From Lumnitzera littorea (taxonomy: Eukaryota > Streptophyta > Magnoliopsida > Myrtales > Combretaceae): DNA of 64,000 nucleotides. The DNA lies in contig JAMXBB010000004.1 in NCBI GenBank assembly GCA_024138015.1, positions 5,910,409 through 5,974,408 of the forward strand. Direction: 5' to 3'. The position numbers were made by a program, and so were the translations under genes. Shown here in pieces: positions 1 through 12,612 of the stretch. The notes below the pieces were generated by a model. It saw nothing but the letters and a program-made list of their open reading frames with translations. It did not search any database and was not told the DNA's origin. The first letter of the stretch is position 1, and each line of letters opens with the position of its first letter.

Positions 1-1440
1 TTGAAGAGCTATACCAGCCTGGAGTAGAAGGTCTATTGACAATAGTATTTATTACACCATTAGGTACTCTGGTACTATTTCCATCTCTTATATCTTTTCC
101 AACTTGAGAAAGTCGTATGACATTCTCCTATTCATTACGTCTCCTTTAGGTTGGTTGCTCAATGTTTTCAGCATCGTATGCAAGAAACTTACTCAGATAC
201 CCTCGTTGGATTGCATCTTCGATCTCATTTTTAAGTTAGATACACTTGTTTGTATTATGGCCTCTATCACAATGGAAATCATATTATTTATTAGAATTCC
301 ATCTTAAAGAATTTCCTCTTATTTTTTTCGGCCATTGCAACACACCTCTTTGATCGCATGCTTCCATCAATATGTCCATGATTAGATGATTAAGTGGTGT
401 ATGAATAGAATATGTTAGGATGCATGGCCTCTTTTTTTCGATATTATATCCTTCAGAACATTAGTCGTCATTTGTTTCCAGTCAATCTTTTGCACTCTTC
501 TTCTTGTTACCATTTCAGTCTCCTCTACTTTGATCAACCTCTTAACGAGCTTTAATGATGTCTTCCTGGTAGATATATGATGTGGCCTTGGCCTTAAACT
601 TAGCAAAATTTTTCGGCTTATTTTTGGCTAAAGAGTTAAAAAAGCCCCCATAAGTTCTAACACCATCAATGATTGTGTTAAGGGTAACGCTTATGTCTAG
701 TTTCGAGATTTGGACCATCTTGACCATTAATATGGTCAAATAGTCCTTGATAGATTCTTTCGATTTTTGCTTAATAATGTTAAGGATAGAAGAATCCTTA
801 ATTGAAAGCTTACTTGAAAAGAAGTGTTGCAAGAACACTTCTACCAAATCTTCAAAGCACGAGATTGTGTTTAGCTTCAAATGTTGGAACCATGTATTAG
901 TCATGTTCTTCAATGTTAAGGGAAAAGTCTGGCAAGCCACGACATCACTCAAGTCGTATAACTTTTTTACTCGTCATGTTCACTCAAGCAGTAACTTAAT
1001 GTGTCGTGGTATTACTTCATTGAATATTTCAAGGATGAAAGGACTCTTCTTTATTTGGAATTTTTTTACTCGTCATAGCAATGGTGCTAACATGCGAGGG
1101 TCTTGCATGGTGCACCTACTATGGTTATTTTCCTTTGTCACTTTTCTTAAGAGCAAGGGCCGAAGGTCTAAGTGTAACTTTAGCCTACTTTCTCAGTATT
1201 GAATCACCACTATTCTTGGCATTGTTATCATCATGTTCTTAACTTTGACTTGGGTGGAAATTTCTATGGAGAAGGTTAAGGATCTTATCATGCTTTTTGT
1301 TGAGTTCTTGGTTTTCTTTGGCTAAGTCAAGGCAAAGTTGCTCTAACTTAACAAGCGTTGTTCGTCAATATGCTTACTTCCCCTCATTTGGTAATGGGGT
1401 AAAGAACCATCACCTGCACTTTTAGTTATTCTTGTTTTTG
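1..1440 (-). pseudogene. Ty3/gypsy gag remnant (element A)
   Basis: This is a broken retrotransposon Gag read on the minus strand. The best stretch, 952 down to 542, translates to a retrotrans_gag-type domain with the order FPLTLK, TWFQHLK, SCFEDL and QHFFSSK, as in plant Ty3/gypsy Gag. The frame shifts near 600 and continues through a basic segment to about 415. Further down, about 290-180, a zinc-binding segment reads FHCDRGHNTNKC followed by an LKNEIEDAIQRGYL block, typical of the Gag C-terminus. An in-frame stop sits just after the last Cys. Gag is the particle protein that packages element RNA in the cytoplasm. The pol part would lie left of the window. A primer-binding site and LTR follow at higher coordinates, in the right order for this strand. 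The family call is firm and the lineage (Tat/Athila-like) is inferred. Confidence 0.8.
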
Positions 1441-1462
1441 CCATGTGGGTGTGAAATGAAAA

Positions 1463-1479
1463 ATAGACTGCACCAAATA
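1463..1479 (-). other. primer-binding site of element A
   Basis: On the minus strand the sequence just inside the LTR reads TTTGGTGCAGTCTAT. This resembles the degenerate TTTGGCGCC-GTCTG junction common next to Tat/Athila-type plant LTRs. It lies directly between the gag remnant and an LTR edge beginning TGTTAG at 1481, as expected for minus-strand priming of reverse transcription. Confidence 0.6.
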
Positions 1480-1480
1480 T

Positions 1481-2097
1481 TGTTAGATGATTTTAGGGTA
1501 AGACTTTGTTCCTATAAAGATAAAAAAAGCTATATAGTATTGGGATTAGTCTAGTGTAGCCACTTCGATGCCTAAGTTAGTAAAAGTAGTTAAAAACGAG
1601 TAAGAACACTCTTAAGGGTCTTAAGAGTATTCTTACAATGCTTTTTCTTTGTATTTATAAGCAAAGATCGAGTGTCTAAAATAATAGTTAATCATTAATA
1701 ATAAGATATGTAGAGATCTCATGATCAAACACATGCCTAAAATATAGGAATAGTATGTGGTTATATAATGAGATTGTACCAATTATAATCGTTCACGCCA
1801 CTTTCCTAAGTTCAAACCAGACCTATTAATAGGCCGAGCTTGAAAGCTCATCAAGTGGGTTGAGCTTTAGTTGGCATTAGCCAAAAACTGAGTCACTCAG
1901 CCTCTTATTAGCTAAATAGATGAATAATATTAGAAGGTGAAAACTGACTATCAATATGTATCATCTGATTCAATCTTCAGGTTAAATCCTAGACTTCATG
2001 TTCTATCAATTCACTAATGAATCGAGCACTCAAATTCACTAAAATTTACAAGTGCAATGTACACGCAATTTCATATATATATTATTAGTTTTAAAAA
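1481..2097 (-). mobile_element. 5' LTR of element A (right end unresolved)
   Basis: The left edge is TG at 1481, next to the primer-binding site. A minus-strand TATA-like box (TTATAAATAC, 1651-1660) sits about 170 bases from that edge, where an LTR promoter would be. The related LTR at 46,530-46,850 has the same GTATTTATA box. I could not place the outer edge. The sequence up to the target duplication of element T at 2098 may still belong to this LTR. Confidence 0.5.
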
Positions 2098-2102
2098 TAA
2101 TT
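2098..2102. repeat. target-site duplication of element T, left
   Basis: TAATT directly precedes the TG that opens the T 5' LTR at 2103. The same five bases follow the CA that closes its 3' LTR at 18,122. A 5-bp duplication is the normal product of LTR-retrotransposon integrase. Confidence 0.85.
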
Positions 2103-3813
2103 TGTAAAACCCAAGAAAATTTGAAGAGAAAAGGTTTTAAAGATAAGGGTATTTTTGTGAATTTCAAAAGAATTTTAAGCCCTCCCCATCTAAAACCCTA
2201 GCCTTTCCTTCTAACCTTTTTTTATTTTCTAAACCCATAGTTGCAAATTTTCTTAAAACTCTTATCTTTACACTCTTTAAACGCTCTCATTTTCCTCTTT
2301 TCTCATAACTCCCTCTAAACTCAACTAAGCGAGGTTCTTGAGCTCTAATGTCTCAAGCAAAATTTGTCCTAGAGTAAGGTTAAGGTAAGTGCAAGCATTT
2401 AGACTTCTTTTTCAAGTTCACTTTGAGGAAAAACTTTCATTTGAATGGATTTCCCTAGCTAGACTTAAAATTCGAATTTGTATACTTAGAATTTCAATTT
2501 AAATATTTGAGTTAGTCTTATATTTGGTTTCTAGCTCATGTTTATCTACTCCAAGTGAATATTCTTCACTCTTCTTTTTGTTTTTAATTTAGCTTAAAGT
2601 TGGTTTTCTTGAAGTTATTGGTGGTTTTGATGATTAAGTGGGTGTTGAGTTGAAATTTGTAGTTTGGTTGGTTAAAAATGCATTTTAGTGTTGAACTAAA
2701 AAGTGCTTGAGATGTACTTAAGGATGGGTTGAAGAATAGAAGGGAAAGAGTGAGTTTGAAGTGCTGTTAAAGGTGGAATTTTTGTTTCCCTTAGGGGATA
2801 CGACCTATGATACGGTTATGTCACAAACTATGTTGCTGGTCGTGTCACTTTCTAACAAAATGGTTGTATCTTTAGTCGTATCCCTACCTGTATCCGAATG
2901 GTTAGAAAGTGACAGGTCTAATGAGACAATCATATTGCTAACCATGTCCGGTAGAAGGGAAGGATGGTTAGAAATTGATCTAACCAAGTGATGTGGTCAT
3001 ATCTCTAACCATATCAAGCTATGAATTTCATGTGTAATCTTTTCTTCTTATTTTTCTTAACCAATCTTAATCAAACAGTTTCTTAACTTTAATCTTGAGT
3101 TCCACCTAACTTTCTTTTATAAAAGCTCTAATGTTTACCTTAAATTCGCAAGTTCTTTAAGTTAGTTTAACCTCTTTAGTTATTTTTAAACACTTTTTAC
3201 TTCCGAATGCCATTATAACCAATTTTAATGATTTATTTTACAAATCCAATACAATAATTAGTATCTTTTAAGTTATACTCCTTCTAACTTTCACTTGCTT
3301 CTTTAAGCTTCGAATTCTTCTTCTAGATGTTTCCTTTAACTTATTCTTGATTAAAGTTTTGAACATCACCTTCAACCTTAGATGTAGTACCATTAGGAGT
3401 TAGGGTTGAGTTTAAAGGGCTGTAATCGAAGTCAAGTTGGGGGTTATAAGCTAAGACCATTAAATTGAATTGAATTGATGATGGATTAAGGAAGACTTCT
3501 TATTCTAATTGTTAGGTTCTTGATCTAGATTCCTAGATGGGTATGGTTTTGACTTTGAGATTTGGATTCAAACTTGTAATTTGTTAATGCGGTTTTCTAG
3601 GTATGTGATGCTTATCTATTAGATGTGCTTATTAGGATAGATTTAGATAAAAACTGGCCTAATCTATATTGACGTATAGTGTTGATTGTTGGTTGTGCTT
3701 GTTTAGGTCATTATAGGGGCCTATAATGGCAACACGCTAGGAAGGCACTTACTAATCTTCATATGAGGCTTCCTTAGTTAACTTACATGTTTAGATGACA
3801 TAGCTAGAGTTAG
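2103..3813 (+). repeat. T 5' LTR, first part
   Basis: It starts TGTAAAACCCAAG and runs to the insertion of element G. It aligns with 16,068-17,520, for example in the stretches after the start, around 2760-2990 and around 3320-3560. The LTR resumes at 13,450. The open frames here (such as 2761-2991) are not conserved in the other copies and I do not treat them as genes. Confidence 0.85.
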
Positions 3814-3918
3814 TGATGCACCTTCGGGGTCAAACATACGAAGAAGCACTACAACAAAGTAGATAAAAAACAAACAGGGACAAAGTTAGGAAAGTCTAGG
3901 TAGTTACCAAATGAATAT

Positions 3919-6900
3919 TGTCATGCCCCGAAGCGGCAGAATCGTAACAACCCTGCCGTGTAAACTATCCTAAGATAGAAGTTGGCCTTACAACCGCTAT
4001 CTTAGACCTGATCTACACAAGGCGTCCACAACTAACCCGCTTTGAAGTAAACAGTTTGTAATTTAAATAAATCGTTTATCTAAGAAAGTATGGAAATATA
4101 TATATATATATATGCTATAATTCAGCTATTGTAATTTAAAGTTTACATTATTTCTTAGTAATATATTTCCTAGTTATTACAATATTCGGAAATGAAAAAT
4201 TCTAAAGTAAAAGCTTAAACCTTAAAAATATATGTTTATTCTTCACATGTTTTTCCTCACTCCCTAGGATCTAGCAGTTGCTAGCTTCAGAGTAGTTGTT
4301 GCCGCTTCTTAGCCAGCATCTGCACGACGTCTATAGGGATGTGAGCAATCACAACTCAGTAAGTTAGGACGGAGGACTTAAAACCATACCAAAAACACAA
4401 CAAGGTTTTCAATCATTTATTAGGTGTAATGCATGTGCAAGCAAATGCCATCGCACGACGTTGTCCGGCCCGTCGTGAGATTAGAGAAATTGCGCCCGCT
4501 CTAATCCGGGTCGAGGAGTTGCCGTTAATGCAACAGCTCATGACCAAACCCAGGCTTGTGTAATGGAGACCTTGCTCCTCCCGCGACTACCTTCGAACCA
4601 CTGTCTTCACTCTCATCGCGACCTTCTCTCTTGTCACTTAGTTCGACTAAAGATGAAGAAGGGACCATTTTGCAATCCTGCGCTATCCCTTCTAAAGGGG
4701 TCGGTATTTGGCTGGAGAGTCTTAAGTTCCCCTAACGGGTTGCCATGCATGTCCAATTATGATTACTGGTTGTATATTTGATTAAGTCCAGTTTAGGGTG
4801 GTCAATCATTATATACAAATCATACAATATATGCCAGAACAACAAATAGAATCATAGCATCACCCATAATCAAGCACATGTACACATTCAACTATCTAAC
4901 AAGCACAACCAAACATAATCTTAAGCCTCCAAAATACAGCATCGTATTAATCCTAACTTATCTCGACTCCAAGCTCACTCACTCGAGGTCCGATTTGCTC
5001 AGGCCATCGCCGATCATCCCTATAACACAAACGTGGTTTCAGCTTTTCATATAACTATTATAGGTTCGTTTTATCCTATAACACTTATTGTTAAGTTTTG
5101 TTTAAGGTTTAATATGCCTAATTATCTAGGTATTAAATCTTTTACAATTATTCTAGGTTTGAGGTTACGTTCAGGTTCGGTTTTCGCATCGATTTCTAAA
5201 TTAGGTTTTAGTTCGATTTCTAAGTAATGTTTTAGATTCCAACCCTAGAAATTCGTTTCAACCCATAATGTGAAATTAATCACATTATTTCCCGATCTCC
5301 TAAATACCATCATTACCTCTAGTCAGTATTTATTTTACCCAGTACACTTAAATCCATATTAGTGTACCGAATTCACTCATAATGTGAGAAATTTTTACAT
5401 TTTTCATATATTTACATAAATTCAAGTTTCTTATCAGATTTATTATATATCCCTATTATTTATATAATATCAATTTTTATCCTAATATTTTCTATTTATT
5501 ATATTTTCAAAAATTACATATTATGCATTATTGCCTATTATGTACATAATGCATTTCTAATATTTCTATCACTTTAATTACCATCCCTAAACATCAATTA
5601 TCATTTCAAAATGTCTAAATTCATCCTAAATCAAATTTTACTCCTAATTTCCCTAATTTACAAAATTAACTTAAAGTTAACTATTTTTCCCTATTAATCA
5701 TTTACTACATAATTAACATAATAATTACATCTAACACCCTAAATGCTACAAGTATCATAGTCCATCAGATTTCCGTATCCTAAAACATCTACTTATTTAC
5801 TAAGTCAGTAATTAATAATTTAATTACTTAATTAACCCTAAATTACCTATTTTATGCCTCATTTTAGGGCCTAAAAATTATCTAAAAATTTTGAAAATTA
5901 ATTTTTGAAAATGGGATTCATAGTACTGTTCTATATCATCTAAGTAATCTACACAAAAATTTTGGGCTCGAAACTACACTCCTAAGGTCATTTATTTCTA
6001 AACCGAAACATGCTCGGTTTTGCATGATTTCTTAAGGACCCTATATCACGAGACATATTTTCATCAAAATAATATTTTTCCTACAAACTATATACAAAAA
6101 TATGCTAGAATAAAAAAATTCATAATTTTCTAATAGTATTTACTATTTTTACAAAATTATACAAGAATCAGGCTAGAAATTGGACTCACCGATTTGGGTG
6201 GCTACTGCCACCGCCGGCCACCGTGGCCTTGTCGGCCGGCTTGGGTGCTGCCACCACCGTGTGGTGGTGGTGGCCGTCCACTTCCAACTGCTCGTCTGGT
6301 GTGGGTTCCCTTTGAAAGCCCTAATTGCACAGTTTTTTCTAATTTTTTTCTAAACCGAATTTTTCTCTCAATTTTCGCCTCTCCCTAATTTTTTCTGGTT
6401 TGTATCTGTCCAAATGAGCTTCTAAATTTTTTTTTCTATTTATAGAGCTTTAGTGTAATTATTGTGCATTAAATCGGACAAGACAATTACCTTATTCCTT
6501 GATTTTTGGCTTTTATGTTGTCTTAATTTAATTGGCCGAAATTTTTCTTATTTTTCCTAGCTGCCATGACCCAATTCTGGATCATTCATGATTTTTCCTG
6601 ATTTTTCTTGATTTTTCCTTATTTAATTATGAATTTTCTTTAAGTATTTTGTATTATTTTAGCACATTTCGTGTATTTTAAGAACTTACGCGTATTTATA
6701 CTTATATGTAAATTCATATATAGTACAAATAAATATTCTTAAATATTATTTAGGTCATTCTATTATTTTTAGTATACATATAATCTATCTCTAGTAATTT
6801 ATTAGTTATTAGATTACACTTTTTACCTTTTCAATAATTAACATTTATTATGCTTAAAATTTGAAAATTTTATAGTCTCCTATTTTATTACTTATTTTCT

Positions 6901-7047
6901 TAAATTCACGTCTACGTGGTCATTTTTATTAATATTTCTCTCAATAGTTTATAGTTTAGGGTTTGATCGGATTCTTTATCTGATTATCCAAAACCTTATG
7001 TTCTAAGTTCAATCCTATGGTCAATTGGCTTAGCTTTGGGGCTTAAA
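3919..7047 (+). mobile_element. element S: 3.13-kb LTR-like insertion
   Basis: This segment splits the 3' LTR of G. Comparison with the intact G LTR (12,613 onward) shows the empty site, and AATAT occurs on both sides (3914-3918 and 7048-7052). It begins TGTCATGCCCCGAAGC. Its end, reversed, reads TTTAAGCCCCAAAGC, so the termini are extended imperfect inverted repeats like those of large plant LTRs with TGTNACGCCCC ends. No Gag or Pol coding is seen. A GC-rich patch at about 6190-6300 (GCCGGC and CCACC runs) contrasts with the AT-rich rest. The best reading is a very long solo LTR or a large non-coding retrotransposon derivative. An inverted, truncated relative lies at about 56,030-58,964. Confidence 0.65.
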
Positions 7048-7790
7048 AATATGATGCACTACTCGATCCTACTCAGATTATAATATGTCGGATATGACAC
7101 ACTAGTTCGAACTAAAGGGTCACTCACCACTACTTCTTACTAAAGAGAATAGATAAGAGTTGAAAGATAATGAGAACAATAAGGTTGCTCAATGTGAATA
7201 ATTCTGTATTGATTAGTTGATTCCTGAGTATAAGAAAGTGGGGGTTTATATACTTATCTACTACGATTGCTTTACATGTATGAAAAGACAAAAGAGTATT
7301 TTATAACTAAGTTATACAAGTTATATTAAAAAGAGAAAAAGAGACAAAGGATATTCAGTGTGAAAAAGTAAAGAGTCCTTTTAGAAAGATCATGCCAAAA
7401 GATACGCATCATGTGGTAGACAGGAGTTAAGACTATGATATAAAGTAGGCAAAACAAAAAGTGCTAGTAGTTAGAGGCCAACCTAATTTGGACTAGGTTG
7501 GGGACCAATTAGTTCTTCCTAAAAGAAGTTGGCTCAATATCAGGTTAGATGCTTGTGGTCGAATCAAAAGCTTGCTTCACTTATTCTTGGGTCGTCTTAT
7601 GGGATGAAGCATCGATGCTAAACAGGGGCGGATCTAACATAAGTAAAGATTTGATAATTAGGTCGGTAGGGTACTAGCTCAGGATAGGAATCCCCATCTT
7701 GGTTATGTCTTAGAGCTAGTATCCTCTAAGCGAGTCCTTGGAGTCCTTTAACTTAGCTACGTATGATCAGTTTAAAGGGTTGATTCCTAT
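7048..7790 (-). repeat. G 3' LTR, second part
   Basis: It resumes the LTR after element S and aligns with about 12,720-13,449, including the stretch with the repeated hexamer-like GGGATGAAGCAT and the block from 7690 to 7780. The pol remnant starts directly to its right. Confidence 0.85.
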
Positions 7791-7799
7791 TATCTGCCT

Positions 7800-8960
7800 A
7801 GGGTTCAAAAAGAATTGTCCTCAAATTTAGAGAGGTCTCTACTGTTCCTTCTGAGGCGCTCATAGGGTCTTCTTCTATCAATTGGTGTAGAATCAGATCA
7901 GACACATTTAAAGGTGGAAGAAACACCATAGTTATCTGGCAACTCAATCTAGTAGGCATTGCAGTTGGTCTTCTTCAGGACCTTAAACAAACCATTAACA
8001 CAAGGAGATAGCTTGTTTTGTCTTAAGTGTGGAAATTGTTCGCAGTTGAGGTAAATCCATACTAAGTCTGTTAGGTGCAAAGAAATAGTTTGGCAGCCAT
8101 AACTATCAATTTCTTGCTATCTTTGATTAAACTTGGCGATCTTCTTGGATACAAATTGGTGTAGCTTATGCAATTCTTGAGCTTGATCAACTCCAGATTA
8201 ACTTTCTTTAGTAGCTGTTAGGGCACCAATCATATCCAGGGGAATAGTGAGATTAAGGTCATCGATGACCTCGAATGGGGTCTTCCTAGTAGTGCTTTGG
8301 ATAGTTTGGTTATATGTGAACTCCACAACTGTAGGCACATATCCCAATCCCTTAAGTTCTTCCCTACAACAACTATAAGCAAATTGCCCAGTGTCTTGTT
8401 CACCACTTCAGTCTGGCCATCAGTCTAAAGGTGGCTATTAGAGTTAAATACGAGTTCAGTTCCAAGTCTTCTCTAATGAGTCTTCCAAAAATAGCTCAAA
8501 AATGTTGTATCCTAATTTGAGACAATAGTCTTCGATACCCCATGTAGTTAGATAATCTCTTACAAAAACAAATTAGTAATATATAAAGCATCATTAGTCT
8601 AATGGCACGAAATGAAGTGCACCATCTTGCTGAAATGGTCTACTACAACAAAAATATAATCTTTCCCTTAGGATGTCCAGGGCAACCCTAGGACAAAGTC
8701 CATGCTGAGGTCAACCCAAGGTATGGTTGGTGTTGGCAACAACATGTACTCTCCATGGGGTTCTCTTTTCCCCTTAGTTCGCTTATACACCTCATAACAC
8801 CTAATTACCTTATGGACATCCTTAGCCAAACCAGGCAAATAAAAGTTTTCCTTCAACAAATTGGCTGTCTTGATCTTCCCAAAATGACTAGATAATCCTC
8901 TGCTATGAGCTTCCCTGATCAATAGCTCACGCGTAAAGCAATTTGGAATACATAGCCTAC
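7800..8960 (-). pseudogene. G integrase region
   Basis: Integrase joins element DNA to the chromosome. The frame 8922 down to 8668 holds the zinc-binding domain and the start of the catalytic core: REAHSRGL, the RCYEVYKRTK part of the HHCC finger, then PWVDLSMDFVLGLP, which contains the first acidic residue of the DDE triad. About 8430-8330 shows DGQTEVVNKTLGNLL, with the glutamate-containing helix region. About 8000-7800 shows the C-terminal part (LVWIYLN, FPHLRQNKLSP, GLFKVL, YGVSSTF). Several stops and frameshifts separate these blocks. The end resembles non-chromodomain Ty3/gypsy Pol endings. It lies next to the 3' LTR, as expected. Confidence 0.8.
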
Positions 8961-9099
8961 GGTCCTTAAATAAATAGCATCCTTAAGATAATACCCTCCA
9001 ACAACTACCCCTTTTCGACAATGTTTAACAATAGGACCAAAGTGAAGGTCAGTTGTATACTACTCAATGATGAGTGAGAATCCTAATAATTTTGTCTAC

Positions 9100-10600
9100 A
9101 AAGTGGTCAATAGAGTTTTCTATCATGACAGAGCGTTGACGACTACATTTGTACTTTCCCTCTTGTATTAGATTACGTACGAGAACCCTTCCATAAACTC
9201 TAAGCACTTGGCTTACCTCTTCGAAAGCTTGTTTTAACTCCCAAGATACTTCAATGATTCGTGGTCATTGTAAATAACAAACTCTTATGGTAACAAATAG
9301 TGTTGTTAAATATTGAGGGCTCGGAAGGGGGAGTACAACTCCTTCTTGTATATAGAATAGTTTAGAGTAGGACTACTAAGTTTCTCATTATGGTAGGCAA
9401 TGGGTCGTTGCTCCTATATCAGAATAGCACAAATTCCAACTCTTGACGCATCACATTCTAATTAGAAGGGCTTGTTAAAATCGGGTAGTGACAAGATAGG
9501 TGTCGAGGTGAGTTTTTCCTTGATCTCTCTAAAGCTCTGTTCAACTCGGTTGTTCTACCTAAATCCTTCACTCTTTTTTGTTAACTCGGTCAATAAAGCA
9601 GCTATTATACTGAAGTCCTTAATAAATTACCTATAGAAAGAAGCTAGGCCACGAAAACTTCGGACCTCAATGACATTTTTCAACATCAACCATTCTAGAA
9701 CAGCTCAAATCTTTCCCTCATCTACTCGAATCCCTTCTCCTGACACTAGAAAACCTCGGAAGATCACCTCCTTCTAGCAGAACATGAATTTCTTCATGTT
9801 TCCATACAACTTCTCAGTTCGCAAAATGTCAAATACTTCGCAAAGATGTTGAACAATGTCATTCAGGTTGGTACTGTATACCAATATATCATCGAAGTAC
9901 ACGACCACACATTTTCCAATTAGAGGGCGCATCATATGGTTCATTAATCTCATAAATGTGCTCAATGCATTAGTAAGTCTAAACGACATAACCAACCATT
10001 CATAGAGTCTATGCCCAGTCTTAAAGGTAGTCTTCCACTCATCTTCGAGTCTCATACGAATTTAGTGGTAACCACTTCACATATCAATCTTTGAAAATAT
10101 CTTGGCACCATGAAGCTCATCTAGCATATCATCGAGCCTTGGTATCGGATGTATATACTTAATAGTAATCCTGTTAATTGCTCAACTGTCGATGTACATA
10201 TGCTAGAAACCATTTTTCTTTGGAATGAGCAGAGCTAGTACCACGTAAGGGCTCATGCTCTCCCTTACATAGCCTCACTTTATGAGCTCGTCCACCTATT
10301 TCTTTAACTTGGTAGCCTACTCAGGGTTTATCCTATATACCAGTTGGATCGGTAAGGTAGCACATGGTTGCAAATCAATACAGTACTCTATGCTTTGAAC
10401 TGGTAACAGTCCTCTAAGCAGTTCTTCTGGAAACAGGTTGGAAAACTCATCTGGCAAGCTTTGGATCTCTTTTGGGACATTTTGTAATTCCTTCATCTCC
10501 AACAATCTCCTAACCAATAGGAAGATAGGTTCTTCAACAGCTTGGAGCTCTCTTCGATTCATCACTAAGGCCTTCTTCTTATTAGCTCGAGTGAGCTGGT
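9100..10600 (-). pseudogene. G reverse transcriptase and RNase H
   Basis: This region copied element RNA into DNA. The N-terminal spacer (10,565-10,317) reads into an LPDEFSNLFPEEL block and a QSIEYCIDLQP block, the usual entry to Ty3/gypsy RT. The stretch 10,055-9774 contains DEWKTTFKTGHRLYEW, then YFDDILVYS, the intact catalytic box with both aspartates, then LRTEKLYGNMKKF. Between the two frames (10,316-10,056) the palm and fingers can be followed with frameshifts. RNase H is recognisable only weakly at about 9700-9100. The product cannot be made because of stops and shifts. The RT assignment is firm and the RNase H edges are approximate. Confidence 0.85.
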
Positions 10601-10634
10601 TATGAGTTTCATTTACTTGGGATGGGGTCAGAGG

Positions 10635-10990
10635 TTACAACACAATCTTCTTTCCATCCTTAACAAAGGCATAGGTATTCTTATACCCATCATAAGTAAC
10701 ATGTCGATCAAACAACCAAAGTCGTCCAAGCAATAGATGTGAAGCTCCCAAAAGGACAGCATCATAAACTACTTCATCCCTATACACATTCCTAACACTA
10801 AATGGTATGGCCACTTGTTCAATTACGTGCAAAGCACCCTTATCATAAAGCCAATGCAGCTTGTAAGGTCGAGGATGCTTTGAGGTTGGCAGACCTAACC
10901 TCTACATAAAGGATTGTGCAATGACATTAGTATAACTTCCCCCATCCACAATGATCGTACACTTGGTATGGAACAGATTCTCTCTCTAGT
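10635..10990 (-). pseudogene. G aspartic protease
   Basis: This is a retropepsin-like protease that would cut the Gag-Pol polyprotein. The minus-strand reading gives VDGGSYTNV at about 10,950-10,925. The catalytic aspartate is kept but the following Ser of the usual D-S/T-G is Gly. A stop follows. The C-terminal half (10,832-10,635) shows LLGASHLLLGRLWLFDRHVT and then YDGYKNTYAFVKDG, the conserved end of the protease domain in plant Ty3/gypsy elements. The same block appears on the plus strand in element J at 62,553. Confidence 0.8.
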
Positions 10991-11169
10991 CTTCCTCAGA
11001 GCTTAATAAGGAACTTAGTACTCATCTTTAGACTAGGGTCATTACTTCTCCTTAGTTAACATAGACACAGGTCTCCTCTTCATCTTTAGCTTCAGGTTTC
11101 CAAACAGCCCCTTCTTTCTTGAGCTAACTCTCATTGGTGCTATCCATCGCATCTCCTTAGAGCACCATA

Positions 11170-12344
11170 ACATGTCGGTTTGGATACTCAATGGCCATAT
11201 GTCCAAAGCCTAAACATTTAAAGATTTTACATCACTAGTCTTTCGTCTAAAGGTCTACCCTTTCTCATATGTCCTCGGGGTCAACCTAACTTCAACTCGG
11301 TCCATCTAACTAGCTCGGCCATACTAACTTTCCTAGCTGTCAATAGATCAGTTGTTCCTATCCTTAGCTTTGTATGGCCTTCTTAGCTTGACTTAAACAA
11401 GTTGGCACAGTACTGGGACTTACAAGAATGTTGGCTCAAGTCGGCTCGGAACACTTATCCTTTGCCTTTCAACCCTTTATGCTATCTTAATGGCCTTTTC
11501 CAAGGTATAAAACCATTGTACTTCCACAATATTGCGAATCTCATACTTGAGCTTAGAAATTAACCTCAACATTGTATAGGCCTCTAGTTCTTCGACGTCG
11601 GCTTGAATCATAAGCATTTAGAACTCTCTTACATAGTCATCAACAAATCGGCTTCCTTGGTAAAGCTCCTATAACTTTGTAAACGTATCTTACAAGTAAG
11701 TTTTGGGTATAAATCTTCCCCTTAACAACCTTTTAATCTCATCGCAAGTTCTAAGACCTCGTCTTCCATCCCGTACTCTGGTTGCATTCAAATTCTTCCA
11801 CCATATGGTGGCATACCTAGTAATTTCCAGCGCAACAAGAAGGACCTTGAAAACATCCGTATATCTATAACATTCAAACACCTTCTCGACCTTTTCTTCC
11901 TACTTTAAATATTCATCGGCATCTCCACTTCTACCAAAGGGAAAGATTTAGCTCAGTGTCCTCGTCCCTGTGTTTGGTAATAGTCAGCTTCTTCTTCTTC
12001 CTTAAACTCTCCAACATCCATCTCCTCATCATCTTCCTCAATCTCCTCTAACTCCAATCTTCGTCTAGTAGCTCCTCTAGCTTAAAGGGGTCAAGTTGGG
12101 TGATGGGCTCAACTAACTTGGTCATAACCCTTCTCTTGAATATTTTTAGGTAGAATTTGCGACAACATACCCTAGGCCGATTGCTTCTTAACTTACATCG
12201 CTATGACTAGACTATCAATAAGGTTTATAAGTCTGTCAAGCTTGTCATCAATAGACCCTGGGGTGTTACTTCCATTATGATCATGACCGGGTTGAGCACC
12301 ATTACTCTAGTCACCATTAATACCCTAAATACTTGAGTCTAACA
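11170..12344 (-). pseudogene. G gag
   Basis: Gag would package the element RNA. A possible start at about 12,344 leads into a short region with GSIDDKLDRLINLIDSL, a likely helix, followed by an acidic stretch (about 12,060-11,960). The central domain at 11,881-11,690 (ARYATIWW-type: EITRYATIWWKNLNATRV, then RLLRGRFIPKTYL) is the retrotrans_gag core. A zinc knuckle is left at about 11,240-11,195 (FKCLGFGHMAIEYPNR), with its first Cys replaced by Ile and its last by Tyr, so it should not bind zinc. Frameshifts and stops separate the blocks. Confidence 0.75.
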
Positions 12345-12592
12345 TAATACAATACCTCCTAAATAGATTAACAATTCACTAGCAACTTTAGTGCCTAATG
12401 GTCACTTAAACAAAATAGAAACAAACTTGCTTTGTTTACACAATGAAAAACAAAATAAAAATAGAGTAACAGTGAAACTACACTTGCTATCATTAAACAT
12501 ACTACTATAGCTACGGAAGGAACACAACAGACGTTAATAATAAAGCGAACCAAAACTTCATTGCAATATCATATACTCCCTTTCGGAATCGT

Positions 12593-12604
12593 ACTTTGAT
12601 ACCA
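12593..12604 (-). other. G primer-binding site
   Basis: On the minus strand it reads TGGTATCAAAGT, close to the initiator-tRNA-Met complement (TGGTATCAGAGC) used by many plant retroelements. It lies just inside the 5' LTR of G. Confidence 0.75.
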
Positions 12605-12612
12605 GCGAAGCT

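Noticed and set aside
4563..4781. Open frame in the moderately GC-rich part of element S
   Set aside because: It lies in an LTR-like sequence, and the inverted relative at 58,740-58,950 does not keep the frame.
6194..6388. Gly/Pro/Arg-rich open frame over the GC-rich patch
   Set aside because: Composition alone explains the frame; no known domain and no conservation visible.
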